Below, one piece after another: positions 40,405 through 49,785 of a stretch of 64,000 nucleotides of DNA. The position numbers were made by a program, and so were the translations under genes. The stretch comes from Abyssibius alkaniclasticus (GTDB taxonomy: Bacteria > Pseudomonadota > Alphaproteobacteria > Rhodobacterales > Rhodobacteraceae): the NCBI RefSeq assembly GCF_020447305.1, contig NZ_CP095732.1:2574501-2638500 (forward strand), in the 5' to 3' direction. The notes beneath the pieces are model-generated. The model made no database searches, had not been told where the DNA came from, and saw only the letters and a program-made list of their open reading frames with translations. Within the stretch, counting starts at the first letter, position 1; each line of letters starts with the position of its first letter.

Positions 40405-41706
40405 ATGCCAACAGACGCTTTCAAAACAGCGAAACTCTCATTCGGGGACAAAACCCTCGATTTGCCAATGCAAAGCCCCACGGCAGGCCCGGATGTCATT
40501 GATATCCGCAAGCTTTACGCTTTGGGCGATGTTTTTACCTATGATCCCGGCTTCACCTCGACGGCTGCTTGCGAAAGCGCCATCACCTATATCGACGGTG
40601 ACAAGGGCGAGCTGCTTTATCGCGGCTACCCTATCGACCAACTTGCCGAGAAAAGCCACTTTCTGGAAGTGTGCTACATTCTGCTTTACGGCGAATTGCC
40701 GGACACAGCCAAGCTCGATGACTTCGTCTCACGCGTGACCAACCACACAATGCTGCACGAGCAGATGCACTTTTTCTACCGCGGGTTCCGCCGTGATGCG
40801 CATCCGATGGCGATTATCTGCGGCGTGCAGGGGGCGATGTCGTCCTTCTACCACGATTCGATTGATATTTCCGACCCGTGGCAGCGCGAGGTGGCCACCA
40901 TCCGCATGATCGCCAAAATGCCGACAATCGTGGCCTGGGCCTATAAATATTCGGTTGGTCAGCCGTTCATCTACCCGCGCAACGACCTCGATTATGCCTC
41001 GAATTTCCTGCAAATGTGCTTTGCCGTTCCGGCCGAAGATTATGTGGTGAACCCCATTCTCAGCCGCGCAATGGACCGGATTTTCACGCTTCATGCCGAT
41101 CATGAGCAGAACGCCTCGACCTCGACCGTGCGGCTTGCCGGCTCGTCTGGCGCCAACCCCTTTGCCTGTATTGCGGCTGGTATCGCCTGCCTATGGGGCC
41201 CGGCGCATGGCGGTGCCAATCAGGCCTGTCTTGAAATGCTGCGCGAAATTGGCACGGTTGACCGTATCCCCGAATATATCGCCCGCGCAAAGGACAAGGA
41301 TGACCCGTTCCGCCTGATGGGCTTTGGCCACCGGGTTTACAAAAACTTCGACCCGCGCGCCAAGGTCATGAAGGAAAGCGCCGACGAGGTGCTTGGCCTG
41401 CTGGGGATTGAAAACAACCCCACGCTGCAAGTCGCCAAGGAATTGGAGCGTATTGCGCTGGAAGACCCGTATTTTGTTGAGAAAAAGCTCTATCCGAATG
41501 TCGATTTCTACTCCGGCATCATTCTGGATGCGATGGGATTCCCGACCTCGATGTTCACGCCGATCTTCGCGCTTGCCCGCACCGTGGGCTGGATTGCACA
41601 GTGGAAAGAGATGATGGAGGATCCGACGCAGAAAATCGGCCGCCCCCGCCAGCTTTACACCGGCGAGACTTCGCGCGATTACGTGGATATCGAAAACCGC
41701 GCATGA
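40405..41706 (+). CDS. gltA: Citrate synthase
   Basis: First enzyme of the TCA cycle, type II hexameric form of 433 residues. The catalytic His/Asp set is in [33 protein letters not shown] and [15 protein letters not shown]. The N-terminal beta domain ([17 protein letters not shown]-like) is typical of NADH-sensitive Gram-negative enzymes. The ATG at 40405 has GAGGTTGA before it. It overlaps the following YbaK gene by 4 nt. Confidence 0.97.
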   Translation: MPTDAFKTAKLSFGDKTLDLPMQSPTAGPDVIDIRKLYALGDVFTYDPGFTSTAACESAITYIDGDKGELLYRGYPIDQLAEKSHFLEVCYILLYGELPDTAKLDDFVSRVTNHTMLHEQMHFFYRGFRRDAHPMAIICGVQGAMSSFYHDSIDISDPWQREVATIRMIAKMPTIVAWAYKYSVGQPFIYPRNDLDYASNFLQMCFAVPAEDYVVNPILSRAMDRIFTLHADHEQNASTSTVRLAGSSGANPFACIAAGIACLWGPAHGGANQACLEMLREIGTVDRIPEYIARAKDKDDPFRLMGFGHRVYKNFDPRAKVMKESADEVLGLLGIENNPTLQVAKELERIALEDPYFVEKKLYPNVDFYSGIILDAMGFPTSMFTPIFALARTVGWIAQWKEMMEDPTQKIGRPRQLYTGETSRDYVDIENRA

Positions 41707-42173
41707 GCAAAAGCCTGAAGCGCGTGCTGGCCGAGATGGAAACACTCGGCCTGCAATGCGAGATTGTGCATAAGCCCGATGGCACGCTGACCGCGCAAGA
41801 CGCGGCCAACGGGCTTGGCTGCACGGTCGGGCAAATCGTAAAATCCATCCTGTTTCGCGTGGCGGGGCGGGATGAGCATGTGCTGTTTCTGACATCGGGC
41901 GATAACCGGGTGAATCCGGCAAAGGCCGCCGCGCTTGCGGGCTGCGCACTGGAACGCGCCGATGCCGCCAGCATCCGCGCCTGGACAGGCTTTGCCATTG
42001 GTGGCGTTTCGCCCTTTGGCCATCTCCACCCCGTGCGCAAATTTCTGGATGAAGACCTGCTGCAATATGATGTGGTTTGGGCTGCCGCAGGCACGCCGAA
42101 CCACAATTTTGCAATCAATCCCAAGGCCTTGCGCGATGTTGCTGGCGCAACGGTTGCGGCTTTTACGGCCTGA
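41703..42173 (+). CDS. YbaK/EbsC-family aminoacyl-tRNA deacylase
   Basis: A 156-residue trans-editing protein of the YbaK/ProX superfamily, which hydrolyses mischarged tRNA (such as Cys- or Ala-tRNA-Pro). The conserved lysine is in [10 protein letters not shown], and the [21 protein letters not shown] segment is the conserved core. The exact tRNA specificity is not predictable. ATGA overlap couples it to gltA. Its last 11 nt overlap the end of convergent lpxB. Confidence 0.88.
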   Translation: MSKSLKRVLAEMETLGLQCEIVHKPDGTLTAQDAANGLGCTVGQIVKSILFRVAGRDEHVLFLTSGDNRVNPAKAAALAGCALERADAASIRAWTGFAIGGVSPFGHLHPVRKFLDEDLLQYDVVWAAAGTPNHNFAINPKALRDVAGATVAAFTA

Positions 42174-43338
42174 TCTGCGCCATCACGGAACGGGCGGCGC
42201 GCAGGCCCGGTGCCTCACCTCCGGCCCCGATTTCACGCATCGCAACCGCACCAGCCGCGCGCTGCGCCGCGGCGGCTGCGGGGTTTTCAAGCAGCGCATC
42301 CAGCGCGGGCACAAGGTTTTCCGGCTTGCAGGCCGAAAACAGGAACTCTGGCACGGCGCGGCTGTCTGACAGCAGGTTCACCAATGTCACCGTATCGACC
42401 AGCGCCATTTGCCGCATCAGCCAGCCGGTGAGCGCATTCATCTGATAGCCGATGACCATTGGCACATTGGCCGCTGCCAATTCCAGCGAGACAGTGCCCG
42501 AGGCGGCGAGTGCGGCGCTGGAGGCGGCAAAAACCGTGCGTTTCTGCGCCTCAAAGGCATCAAAATCGGCCAATGGTGGCAAGATAATGGTATTTGTGCC
42601 CGCGAATGCCGCCTGAAGCGGGGGAACAAGACTGGGGCGCGCGGCGGGCACCAGTGGCACCAAGCCGGAGTGCTTTTCGGCCAGAATTTTAACGGTTGCC
42701 GCAAAAACCGGCGCAAGCCGCGCCACTTCACTGCCGCGGCTACCGGGGAGCAGGGTTAGAATGCGGGCATCGGGGGCAATGCCCAGTTGCGCACGCAGCG
42801 CGGCAATCTCACCCGCTGTGGCCCTTGGCTCAGCCGCAATCGGATGGCCGACAAAGTCACAGCTCATCCCCGCCGCTTGCATATAGGGTGGCTCGAAGGG
42901 CAGAAGCGCCAGAACATGGTTGATGCTGCGCGCCATTTTTTCGGCCCGCCCGGGCTTCCAGGCCCAGACAGAGGGCGCCACATAATGGATGAAGGGCGCC
43001 GCACTGCCCTTGCGCGCCGCCGCCGCCACGCGCAGCGTAAAGCCGGGGCTGTCGATGGTGACAAGGGCGGCGGGCTGGCGGGCAATGATATCGGCGGCCA
43101 CCTCGTCGCGGCGTGCAAACAGGCTGCGCAGACGCGGCAACACCTCGACCAGCCCCATGATCGAAAGCTCGTCCATCGCGAACAGCGAATCCAGCCCGCG
43201 CGCCGCCATCAGCGGCCCACCAATGCCGGCAAAGCGCGTATCGGGGTCAAGCTGCAACAGCCCGTCCATCAGTGCCGCACCCAGCCTGTCGCCCGAGGCT
43301 TCGCCGGCGATCAGGTAGATCAGCGGCGCCTGTCTCAT
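42163..43338 (-). CDS. lpxB: Lipid-A-disaccharide synthase
   Basis: Condenses UDP-2,3-diacylglucosamine and lipid X into the lipid A disaccharide; 391 residues, GT19 family. Signatures are the N-terminal YLIAGEASGDRLGAALM, the YVAPSVWAWKPGRAEKM segment, LPGSRGSEVARLAP and SGTVSLELAAANVPMVIGY. The ATG at 43338 overlaps the lpxI stop (ATGA), so the two are co-translated. Confidence 0.96.
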   Translation of the reverse strand: MRQAPLIYLIAGEASGDRLGAALMDGLLQLDPDTRFAGIGGPLMAARGLDSLFAMDELSIMGLVEVLPRLRSLFARRDEVAADIIARQPAALVTIDSPGFTLRVAAAARKGSAAPFIHYVAPSVWAWKPGRAEKMARSINHVLALLPFEPPYMQAAGMSCDFVGHPIAAEPRATAGEIAALRAQLGIAPDARILTLLPGSRGSEVARLAPVFAATVKILAEKHSGLVPLVPAARPSLVPPLQAAFAGTNTIILPPLADFDAFEAQKRTVFAASSAALAASGTVSLELAAANVPMVIGYQMNALTGWLMRQMALVDTVTLVNLLSDSRAVPEFLFSACKPENLVPALDALLENPAAAAAQRAAGAVAMREIGAGGEAPGLRAARSVMAQIRP

Positions 43339-44198
43339 GACGGGTCGCGCGCCCATAGGAACAGGCCCAGTTCATCGGCCTTGGCGACCGTATCTTCCAG
43401 CCCCAGCACCAGCACGCCACCGGATTGGATGACCACCCCGGCCAGCCCGGCCTTGGCGGCCATTTCCATTGTGCGCGGGCCGATGGCGGGCAGGTCCACA
43501 CGCCAATCCTGCCCCTGTTTCGGGGCCTTTAGCAGCACACCGCGCGCACCGTCCGGGTCTGGCCGGTAGCGCGCGCCGGTTTCGGCGACGAATTCAAGCA
43601 TCCGGTCGGTGCCGGGGCTGCTTTCGGTTGCCAGGCACAGGCCCTGGGCGACGATCGCGCCCTGCCCCACATCGAGCCGACCGAGCGCGGTGACAATTTC
43701 TTCGGCGCGCGCGGCATCGGCGCGGTCATCCACGCTGGGTTGCGCGCGTGTGGGAATGCCCGCCGGAATGAGCAGCCCTTCAAGCAGGTCATGTGCGCCG
43801 GTAATTTTGAACCCCTCCGCCTCGAAAATGCTCGTGACCATTGCCAAAGTATCGTTATCGCCCTTTTTCAGCCCGGCGAGAATGCGCGGTGCCAGGCGCA
43901 AACCCTTGATGTCAAAACGCAACGGGCTGAGTTTCGGGCGGGTCATGCCGCCGGCCATTGTCACCTCGGCGCAGTTTGCGCGTTTGAGCGCGCGAAACAG
44001 CCGCCCCGGCTTTTCAAAGATCGCCGGAATGACCGGATAATCCTTTGCCCAGTCCAGCGCGATGCCCTCGAACACCACAATCGTGCAGGGCCGCCCGATA
44101 CGGCGACATTCCTCGGCCACCAGGCGGGGCAAGACACCTTCGCCTGCAATAATGGCCAAAGGGTCAAGCACGGCGGGAAGGTTTGCGCCGCTAGTCAT
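43335..44198 (-). CDS. lpxI: UDP-2,3-diacylglucosamine diphosphatase LpxI
   Basis: LpxI replaces LpxH in many Alphaproteobacteria and cleaves UDP-2,3-diacylglucosamine to lipid X. The 287-residue protein (former DUF1009) has the N-terminal AIIAGEGVLPRLVAEECR, GMTRPKLSPLRFD, GDNDTLAMVTSIFEAEGF and the C-terminal IQSGGVLVLG. The ATG at 44198 overlaps the lpxA end by 8 nt; upstream in-frame codons lie deep in lpxA and are rejected. Confidence 0.95.
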   Translation of the reverse strand: MTSGANLPAVLDPLAIIAGEGVLPRLVAEECRRIGRPCTIVVFEGIALDWAKDYPVIPAIFEKPGRLFRALKRANCAEVTMAGGMTRPKLSPLRFDIKGLRLAPRILAGLKKGDNDTLAMVTSIFEAEGFKITGAHDLLEGLLIPAGIPTRAQPSVDDRADAARAEEIVTALGRLDVGQGAIVAQGLCLATESSPGTDRMLEFVAETGARYRPDPDGARGVLLKAPKQGQDWRVDLPAIGPRTMEMAAKAGLAGVVIQSGGVLVLGLEDTVAKADELGLFLWARDPS

Positions 44199-44997
44199 TG
44201 GGCAAAATGAAAGAACGGCCAGATTCGGCCAGAAGGAAGCTGGTGATTTCCTGCACAAGCGGCATATCGGCAAAGTTCTGCGCCACAAGTGCTGCGCGGT
44301 CGCGCAAGGTGCCATCGCCGCTGAACAGCGCACGATAGGCGGCGCGCATCCGGTGAATTTCGGCCTTGTCCAGCCCGCGGCGTTTCAGCCCGGTCAGGTT
44401 CAGCCCGCCAAGCTGCGCGCGCGCGCCGATCGTTGCGCCGTAAGGAATGACATCGCCCGAAACGACACAGCCCGCGCCCACAATCGCGCCCTGCCCGATG
44501 CGTGAAAACTGCACAATGCCCGCAAGCCCGCCCAGAATGGCATGATCGCCAATTTCGACATGCCCGGCCAGCGAAGCATGGTTCGCCATGACAACGCGGT
44601 TGCCAACCTTGCAGTCATGGCCAACATGGGTGCCAAGCATGAACAGGCAATCATCGCCAATCTGCGTAAGCCCGCCGCCGCCCGCCGTGCCGGGGTTGAT
44701 CGACACGCTTTCGCGGATCATGTTGCGCGCGCCAATCACCAGCTTTGTGGCTTCGCCCGCATATTTCAGGTCTTGGGGCTGGTGCCCGACCGAGGCAAAG
44801 GGCCAGACCCGTGTGCCTTCGCCAAGGCTTGTATCGCCCGCCAGTGCCACATGGCTTTTCAGCACGACATTGGCTGCCAGCCGCACCTGTGCGCCGATAA
44901 CGCAAAACGGGCCGATCTGGCAGCCCGGGCCAATTTCGGCCCCCGGCGCCACAATGGCCGAAGCATGGATACTGGCCGTCGGGTCGATCAATGCCAT
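44191..44997 (-). CDS. lpxA: UDP-N-acetylglucosamine O-acyltransferase
   Basis: First lipid A enzyme, adding a 3-hydroxyacyl chain to UDP-GlcNAc. The 268-residue left-handed beta helix shows repeated hexapeptides (IVAPGAEIGPGCQIGPFCVIG) and the catalytic histidine region LGTHVGHDCKVGN. The C-terminal helical extension is present. Neighbours fabZ (3-nt gap) and lpxI (8-nt overlap) are co-transcribed. Confidence 0.97.
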   Translation of the reverse strand: MALIDPTASIHASAIVAPGAEIGPGCQIGPFCVIGAQVRLAANVVLKSHVALAGDTSLGEGTRVWPFASVGHQPQDLKYAGEATKLVIGARNMIRESVSINPGTAGGGGLTQIGDDCLFMLGTHVGHDCKVGNRVVMANHASLAGHVEIGDHAILGGLAGIVQFSRIGQGAIVGAGCVVSGDVIPYGATIGARAQLGGLNLTGLKRRGLDKAEIHRMRAAYRALFSGDGTLRDRAALVAQNFADMPLVQEITSFLLAESGRSFILPND

Positions 44998-45000
44998 CGG

Positions 45001-45474
45001 CTATTGCTCGTCCGGCATGACGATCATGGCGGAATACTCGCTTTCGGCCACGATCTTGCCATCGACCTTCGCCTCGCCCCAGAATTTCCAGATTTTGCCG
45101 CGGCTGCGGATGACCGATACATGCAGCTCCAGCACATCGCCGGGCATGACCAGCTTGCGAAAGCGGGTTTTATCCATTGTCATGAAATAGACCAGCACAT
45201 CGGTGTCTTCCAGCCCGAGGGTCTTGATGACCAGAACGCAGGAAGTCTGGGCCATCGCCTCGACAATCGTGACGCCCGGCATGATGGGTTTGGACGGGAA
45301 ATGCCCCTGAAAATGCGGCTCGTTCACCGAAACATTCTTGATGCCCACGGCGGATTCACCCATCTTCATATCGCGCACCCTGTCGATGAACAGGAACGGA
45401 TAGCGATGCGGCAGCAGGCGCCGGATTTCCATGATGTCAGCGCCCGGCAACTCGCTGGTGTCTGCGTCTGTCAT
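45001..45474 (-). CDS. fabZ: 3-hydroxyacyl-ACP dehydratase
   Basis: Hot-dog fold dehydratase (157 residues) that removes water from 3-hydroxyacyl-ACP; it competes with LpxA for the same substrate. The catalytic His is in [13 protein letters not shown] and the Glu in [13 protein letters not shown]. The start at 45474 has AAAGGAGA before it. The skp gene ends only 16 nt upstream; lpxD, often found between these genes, is absent. Confidence 0.97.
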   Translation of the reverse strand: MTDADTSELPGADIMEIRRLLPHRYPFLFIDRVRDMKMGESAVGIKNVSVNEPHFQGHFPSKPIMPGVTIVEAMAQTSCVLVIKTLGLEDTDVLVYFMTMDKTRFRKLVMPGDVLELHVSVIRSRGKIWKFWGEAKVDGKIVAESEYSAMIVMPDEQ

Positions 45475-45490
45475 ATGTTCTCCTTTGGAC

Positions 45491-46045
45491 TTATGGGTCG
45501 GTTGGCAAAAGCGCCGGGTCTGCGGCATAGGCCGCGTCAAGCCGCGATACGGCCAGGTCGGTTATATCTAGGCTGGTGTTGTATAGCAGCACGGAACGGC
45601 GGTCCATTATCGCTGAAGCGCGGCTTTGCACCATGATATCGCCCAGTATCTGCGCGGCTGTGGCATAAAAGGCGCGGCGCCGGTCTTCGTTGCGCTGGGT
45701 CTGGGCACGGTCCTTATCAAGCTGTTCGGCACGCACACGCTCTACCCGCTGGTTGAAAGCCTCGGCGCGCACGCGAAAATCTTCCGGCGTGGCGGTTTTG
45801 CGCAATTCGGTCAGCGCGGTTTCTTCGGCGGAAAGCTCGGCGGCAATCCTCTCGCCCTCAGCCGTCAGCACGGCGCGTTCTTCGGATTCCAGCGAAAGTA
45901 TGGCGCGGCCAAGGGTCGAGTCGACCAGCAAACGTTCCTGGTTGACAAAAAGAATCGCGCCGGGGGGCGGGGCTGTCGGGTCGGTCTGCGCCTGAACCGG
46001 CAAAGCCAGCCCAAGCGCGAAACATATGGCCAGAATCCAGCGCAA
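45491..46045 (-). CDS. skp: OmpH/Skp-family periplasmic chaperone
   Basis: A 184-residue protein with a signal peptide (cleavage near VQA/QT, residue 19) and a long central coiled coil ([24 protein letters not shown]) that forms the tentacles of the Skp trimer, which carries unfolded outer-membrane proteins to BamA. It lies 20 nt after bamA, as usual. The C-terminal 40 residues are less conserved. Confidence 0.88.
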   Translation of the reverse strand: MRWILAICFALGLALPVQAQTDPTAPPPGAILFVNQERLLVDSTLGRAILSLESEERAVLTAEGERIAAELSAEETALTELRKTATPEDFRVRAEAFNQRVERVRAEQLDKDRAQTQRNEDRRRAFYATAAQILGDIMVQSRASAIMDRRSVLLYNTSLDITDLAVSRLDAAYAADPALLPTDP

Positions 46046-46065
46046 TGGAACCCTTCCGCTGTGGC

Positions 46066-48402
46066 TTAAAAGCTTGTGCTGACGGAAACCGAGAAGACCT
46101 GCGTGATATCACCCGGCTGTTCGAGCAAGGGATAGGCCCAGCTGAACTGCAACGGCCCAAGCGGGGTTTGCCAGTAAAGCGCAAGCCCGGCGGTGGCACG
46201 CAGATAGGCGGCGTCATCAATCGCACCCGATGCGCCAACCGGCGCGCCATCCAGACCCCAGACAGAGCCTAGGTCGACAAAGGCGCCGCCCATGAACCCA
46301 AGATCGCGGGGCACGCCGATCGGGAATTTCGCATCGAGCCGGGCAATGGCATAGAAATTGCCGCCAAGCGCGTCATTCACCGAACCGCCATCATCGTCGC
46401 GCGGGCCGATCCCGCCAACATCAAAGCCGCGGAAGCTGGTGCCGCCAAGGAAAAAGCGGTCGGTCACGCGGGTATTGGCAGAACTGCCTGCAAACAGCGC
46501 GCCCCCCTCGATATCGGCCGACAGGATTACCGAATCGTCAAACAAGCCAAGATAGCCCTTGGCACGCGCCGTAACCTTGAAATAATCGGCATCGCCGCCA
46601 AGCCCGGCATATTGGCCGGTCAGGCGCAAGATATAGCCGGTCGACGGGTCAAACGTATCGTTGCGGGTGTCATGCGTCAGTGCAAACCCGATGGCCGAGC
46701 GCACCTGTGTGCCCTCATCGGCAATGATCACCGGCGAGGTGGTGCCCGGCACCGTATCGCGGATTTCTTCGCTGACAATTTCATAATTCAGGCTGATGCG
46801 CGTATCCGGCCCAAGCGGGAAACCCACCTGCGGACGGAACCCGAATTCGGTTGTCTGGAAGGACGATTCCGTGCGGTCGATCTCGCGGAAATACAGATCG
46901 CCCCCAAGCGAAAAGTCGCGGTCATTCACGCGCGGTTCGGTAAAACTGATCGAGGCAATGCTCGTCCGCTCGCCATATTCAAGTTCGAGTGCGAATTGCT
47001 GGCCACGCCCAAGCAGGTTGCGCTCGGTGATCGAAACCTTGCCACTGAAGCCGACATCGGTGGAATAGCCGGCACCAAAGGTGAACGAACCGGTCGAAGC
47101 GTCTTGCACATCAACCTCGACCACCGCCTGATCGGGGGATGAACCTTCGCGCACACGCACCGAAACATTGGAGAAATAGCGCAGCGCCTGCAAGGCCGCC
47201 TCCGCTTCGCGGATTTTGCGCGGATTCATCGCATCGCCTTCGACCAGCGCGAATTCGCGGCGGATCACGCGGTCAATCGTCTGGCTGTTGCCGCGAATAT
47301 CAATCCGCTCGACATAGACCCGCTCGCCATTGACCAGCTCGAAGGTTACATCGACCGTGCCATCTGCCTCGTTACGCGTGAAACGCGGCACGGCGCGCAG
47401 AAAGGGCCGGCCCTGACGGGAGGCTTCTTCTTCGATCGCCTCGACGGTTTGCTGCACCCGCGATGCACGATAACGCTGGCCTTCGCGCGTGCGAATGAAC
47501 CGGTTATAGGCGCTGGCATCAACGCCGTCGATCTGGGTTGAGACCCTGGCGGCGCCAAAATCATAGCTTGCGCCTTCGTAAACCGAATAGGTCAGGAACA
47601 CGCCATCGCGGTTCAGCGCGAATTCGCCCACGCTTGCCTCGACCCGCGCATCGATATAGCCACGCTCGCGGTAGAAATTGACCAATGCAGCCGCGTCGGC
47701 CGAAGAATTGGCCATTGCGAAATTATCACGCGTGCGGATATTGGCCAGCGCACCCCCCTCGCCCGAACGCACAGCACGGCGCAGGCGGGCATCGGTAAAG
47801 CGGCTGTTGCCGGTAAAATTCACCCCGTCAACCGAGGCAACGCGCCCCTCGCTCACCTCGAATACAAGGTTTACGCGGCCATCCTCGCGCTGAATGATGA
47901 CCGGGCGCACCTCGGCATCAAAGCGGCTTTTTTCGGTGTAATATTGCGCAATTCGGCGGGCATCGGCCTCGACCGTGGCGCGGTTCATCGGGCCGCGCGC
48001 GGCAGATTCGGTTATCGCGGCAAGCTCGGAATCGCTTATCGTGGAATTGCCCTCGAAATTCACAATGCCAATGACAGGGTTTTCGCGCACCTCGATGACC
48101 ATGCGCCCCGCAGCCGGGCGGATATCGGCAAATTCGAACAGGCCGGCGGCATAAAGGCGGCGAAGCGCCTCGTTTATAGCTGCCGGGCTGACAGCGACGC
48201 CCGGCACAAGGCCGGAAAGCGCAATAACCGTGTCAGCGGGAATCGCCTGATTCCCCGTTACAACGACAGATGAAAAGCTGATCTGGGATTGGGCGATTGC
48301 AGTTTGCGGCAGGGTCACGAGCGGCGCAGTCACCGCAAATGCCGATAAAGTCAATGTAAAACAACTGGTTAAAAACCGGCCTTTGAATCCCAATTTCATC
48401 AT
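46066..48402 (-). CDS. bamA: Outer membrane protein assembly factor BamA
   Basis: Core of the BAM complex that inserts beta-barrels in the outer membrane; 778 residues. A signal peptide (AIAQ, residue 38) is followed by five POTRA domains (about 40-430, first IRPAAGRMVIEVRENPVIG) and the 16-strand barrel with the lid-lock region GGTSFRGFDVGGIGPRDDDGG. The last residue is Phe (SVSTSF), the BAM signal. rseP ends 54 nt upstream on the same strand. Confidence 0.97.
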   Translation of the reverse strand: MMKLGFKGRFLTSCFTLTLSAFAVTAPLVTLPQTAIAQSQISFSSVVVTGNQAIPADTVIALSGLVPGVAVSPAAINEALRRLYAAGLFEFADIRPAAGRMVIEVRENPVIGIVNFEGNSTISDSELAAITESAARGPMNRATVEADARRIAQYYTEKSRFDAEVRPVIIQREDGRVNLVFEVSEGRVASVDGVNFTGNSRFTDARLRRAVRSGEGGALANIRTRDNFAMANSSADAAALVNFYRERGYIDARVEASVGEFALNRDGVFLTYSVYEGASYDFGAARVSTQIDGVDASAYNRFIRTREGQRYRASRVQQTVEAIEEEASRQGRPFLRAVPRFTRNEADGTVDVTFELVNGERVYVERIDIRGNSQTIDRVIRREFALVEGDAMNPRKIREAEAALQALRYFSNVSVRVREGSSPDQAVVEVDVQDASTGSFTFGAGYSTDVGFSGKVSITERNLLGRGQQFALELEYGERTSIASISFTEPRVNDRDFSLGGDLYFREIDRTESSFQTTEFGFRPQVGFPLGPDTRISLNYEIVSEEIRDTVPGTTSPVIIADEGTQVRSAIGFALTHDTRNDTFDPSTGYILRLTGQYAGLGGDADYFKVTARAKGYLGLFDDSVILSADIEGGALFAGSSANTRVTDRFFLGGTSFRGFDVGGIGPRDDDGGSVNDALGGNFYAIARLDAKFPIGVPRDLGFMGGAFVDLGSVWGLDGAPVGASGAIDDAAYLRATAGLALYWQTPLGPLQFSWAYPLLEQPGDITQVFSVSVSTSF

Positions 48403-48456
48403 CTCGCATCCGCCTTGTTATGTCACGCCGGCTATTACCGGTCGTTGAACGCAACC

Positions 48457-49785
48457 CTAAAGGAGTCGCATGATGTCGTTATAGGTAACAAAGATGAACA
48501 TGAACAGCACGAAGAAAAGCCCGATCGACATGACAATCTGCTGCGCGCGCTCGCTGGGTTTGCGGCGGCGCACCGCTTCAACGGCCAGCAGGACAAGATG
48601 GCCACCGTCCAGAATGGGAATGGGCAGCAGGTTTACAAATCCAATGCCCGCCGAAAGCGCCGCTGTCCACTGGATGAGCGAGGGCAGGCCCTGCCGTGCA
48701 ACATCGCCCGTGGCCTGGGCAATACCCACCGGGCCGGACAGGTTTTTGGGGCTGAGTGCGCCGCGGATTATGGCGCGAATGGCGGTAATGGTGAAGCTGA
48801 TCTGGTTCTTGACGGTCGTTGCGCCTATCCCCAACGCCTCGAAAATTCCGGGTGTGCGGCTGGCCACATCAAAATACGACCCGACCATGCTGATACCGAT
48901 CACAACGTCATTGGTGACGGTGCCATCGGCGCGCAACTGTTCCACCGGGCGGGCGGTAAGCGTGGTCGTCACATCCGCGCCATTGCGCCAGATGTTGAGT
49001 GTGATGGGCGTGGAGCCGCTGGCAACGATCAGATCCTTCATTGCCGTAAAGCTGTTCACCGGCGTGCCGTTCACGGCCAGCACCACATCGCCGGGTTCCA
49101 GCCCCGCCTCTTTTGCCGGGCTTTCAGGATGCACGAAAGCCACCATAGCAGGCACAAGCGGCGGGATTTCAAGCTCGCGCGCGCGGCCATCGCGCAGCAC
49201 GGTCACGTTGATCATGCCGGTCAGCTCCTGGTCGCTGACCACATCAAACACCTCGGCAAAACTGGAAACGGGCGTGCCTTCAACAGACGTGAACACATCG
49301 TCAACCTGTAGGCCGGTCTCGTAGGGCATGGCCAGAACCTCGCCCACGCGCGGCTCGTCCACCGCCACGCCCTGCACCATGATCACGCCGGTATAAATGG
49401 CCACGGCAAGCACCATATTTGCAGCGGGGCCAGCTGCAATGGTGAGCGCGCGCCGCCATGTCGAGGCGGCGGGAAAGCTGCGCGCGGCATCGGGGCCAAG
49501 CGTTGCCGCCTTGTCCTGCGTGGCGCTGGCGGCATCGGCATCGCCCAGAAACCTGACATAGCCGCCCAGCGGCACGGCTGCCAATTGCCAGCGCATCCCG
49601 CGTTTATCGGTGCGCGACCAGATGATCTTGCCAAAGCCAAGCGAGAACACCTCGGCATGGATGCCACACCAGCGGCCCACAAGGTAATGGCCCATTTCAT
49701 GCACGAAAACCACAATGCTGATAATGACAATAAAACTGCCCAAGGTGAGCGCGACATCAATAATATTTTGCGCGAAATCAATCAC
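48457..49785 (-). CDS. rseP: Site-2 zinc metalloprotease RseP
   Basis: Intramembrane protease (442 residues) that cuts anti-sigma factors and other small membrane proteins. The zinc motif HEMGH is in the first helix and the third ligand in LLPIPILDGGHL. One clear periplasmic PDZ domain (about 195-285, GLEPGDVVLAVNG) is visible, preceded by a second, degenerate one. Its 5' end overlaps the dxr stop by 8 nt. Confidence 0.95.
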   Translation of the reverse strand: MIDFAQNIIDVALTLGSFIVIISIVVFVHEMGHYLVGRWCGIHAEVFSLGFGKIIWSRTDKRGMRWQLAAVPLGGYVRFLGDADAASATQDKAATLGPDAARSFPAASTWRRALTIAAGPAANMVLAVAIYTGVIMVQGVAVDEPRVGEVLAMPYETGLQVDDVFTSVEGTPVSSFAEVFDVVSDQELTGMINVTVLRDGRARELEIPPLVPAMVAFVHPESPAKEAGLEPGDVVLAVNGTPVNSFTAMKDLIVASGSTPITLNIWRNGADVTTTLTARPVEQLRADGTVTNDVVIGISMVGSYFDVASRTPGIFEALGIGATTVKNQISFTITAIRAIIRGALSPKNLSGPVGIAQATGDVARQGLPSLIQWTAALSAGIGFVNLLPIPILDGGHLVLLAVEAVRRRKPSERAQQIVMSIGLFFVLFMFIFVTYNDIMRLL

